From positions 62,001 through 126,000 of the forward strand of contig JAEZXH010000018.1 of assembly GCA_023442775.1 (NCBI GenBank): a stretch of DNA of 64,000 nt, read 5' to 3'. The stretch comes from Bacillota bacterium (GTDB taxonomy: Bacteria > Bacillota > Clostridia > Tissierellales > Peptoniphilaceae). The notes beneath the pieces were generated by a model, which was not told where the DNA came from, did no database searches, and worked only from the letters and a program-made list of their open reading frames with translations. Within the stretch, counting starts at the first letter, position 1. Each line of letters starts with the position of its first letter. The translations under genes were made by a program, and so were the position numbers. Of this stretch, positions 63,739-64,000 are shown piece by piece.

Positions 63739-64000
63739 ATGAAACGTCTGGCCATCTTCCTTTTCGTCCTGTTTCTCATGATTCCAGGTCTCTCCTTCGC
63801 CGAGAAAGAGCTCCCCAATCTCCCCTATGAGGGGTACATCTACGATGGGGTCGGGGTCATCGATTCCCCTACCAAGGACCGAATCATTGGGCTTGGAAGT
63901 GCGCTTGAACAAAAGACTGGTGCCCAAGTCATGGTCGCCATCGTCCCCACGACGGGAGAAGAGCCCATCACCGATTACGCGGTGCGCCTCTTTGAGAAAT
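63739..64000 (+). CDS. TPM-domain (YgcG-like) membrane protein, N-terminal part
   Basis: The reading frame from ATG 63739 is open to the window end (87 codons). It starts MKRLAIFLFVLFLMIPGLSFA, a signal peptide, then ELPNLPYEGYIYDGVGVID and QKTGAQVMVAIVPTTG, the beginning of a TPM domain. GGAGGTG (63722-63728) precedes the start and lies in the lemA 3' end. TPM proteins near lemA often continue with membrane helices and a Gly-rich tail, which cannot be seen here. Confidence 0.88.
   Translation, partial: MKRLAIFLFVLFLMIPGLSFAEKELPNLPYEGYIYDGVGVIDSPTKDRIIGLGSALEQKTGAQVMVAIVPTTGEEPITDYAVRLFEK

Overview
The window is a stretch of bacterial chromosome, almost certainly from a Bacillota (Firmicutes) species. 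The reasons are gene order shared with Bacillus and Clostridia, strong GGAGG ribosome binding sites, KtrAB, IreB, RNase J, a SAM-I riboswitch, a T-box and an L20 leader. GC content looks above 50 percent, so this is not a typical low-GC clostridium; a non-sporulating anaerobic coccus or rod of the Clostridia/Tissierellia kind would fit, but I cannot place it further. I saw no tRNA, rRNA, insertion sequence, phage, CRISPR or replication origin.

Layout. 1-2.5 kb: a polar amino-acid ABC transporter behind a basic leader peptide. 2.6-17.1 kb: glmU-prs-pth-mfd-prsA-mazG-hup-rqcP-divIC-S1-tilS-hpt-ftsH, the core of the Bacillus glmU-to-ftsH region with its sporulation genes missing. 17.1-21.0 kb: a class A penicillin-binding protein and an amino-acid permease on the minus strand. 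21.3-21.8 kb: a frameshifted DUF2798 membrane gene. 22.0-26.7 kb: a pantothenate-type ECF transporter subunit, coaX, dus, greA and lysS. 26.7-33.1 kb: a zinc-ribbon/SH3 membrane protein, SAM-riboswitch-controlled metK, recD2, comF and an iron alcohol dehydrogenase. 33.1-39.8 kb: a YihY-type protein, two paralogous two-component systems and an ArAE-type membrane protein between them. 39.9-43.2 kb: iscR-iscS-iscU and an AI-2E family permease. 43.3-52.7 kb: alaS, ireB, a ferredoxin-fused aldo/keto reductase, ruvX, DUF1292, fur, rnj, trmR, trhP and udk. 52.7-53.9 kb: the autoregulated infC-rpmI-rplT operon. 54.0-58.1 kb: ktrB, ktrA, an RNA methyltransferase and hisS. 58.1-63.1 kb: T-box-controlled thrS, an SGNH hydrolase, and a second cysteine desulfurase with thiI. 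63.2 kb to the end: lemA and the start of a TPM-domain gene.

Nearly all genes lie on the plus strand in tight operons, often with 4-base ATGA or GTGA overlaps. Exceptions are the penicillin-binding protein, the permease, YihY and ArAE genes. Themes are cell wall precursor and PRPP supply, tRNA synthesis and modification (tilS, dus, trmR/trhP, thiI, four aminoacyl-tRNA synthetases), Fe-S assembly and RNA-based control.

The least explained parts are leaders: a His/Arg-rich leader ORF before the ABC transporter, a switch-like leader before the amino-acid permease, and an anti-Shine-Dalgarno leader before panT-coaX. None has a counterpart I can name with confidence. The remaining content is mostly well-known housekeeping genes.
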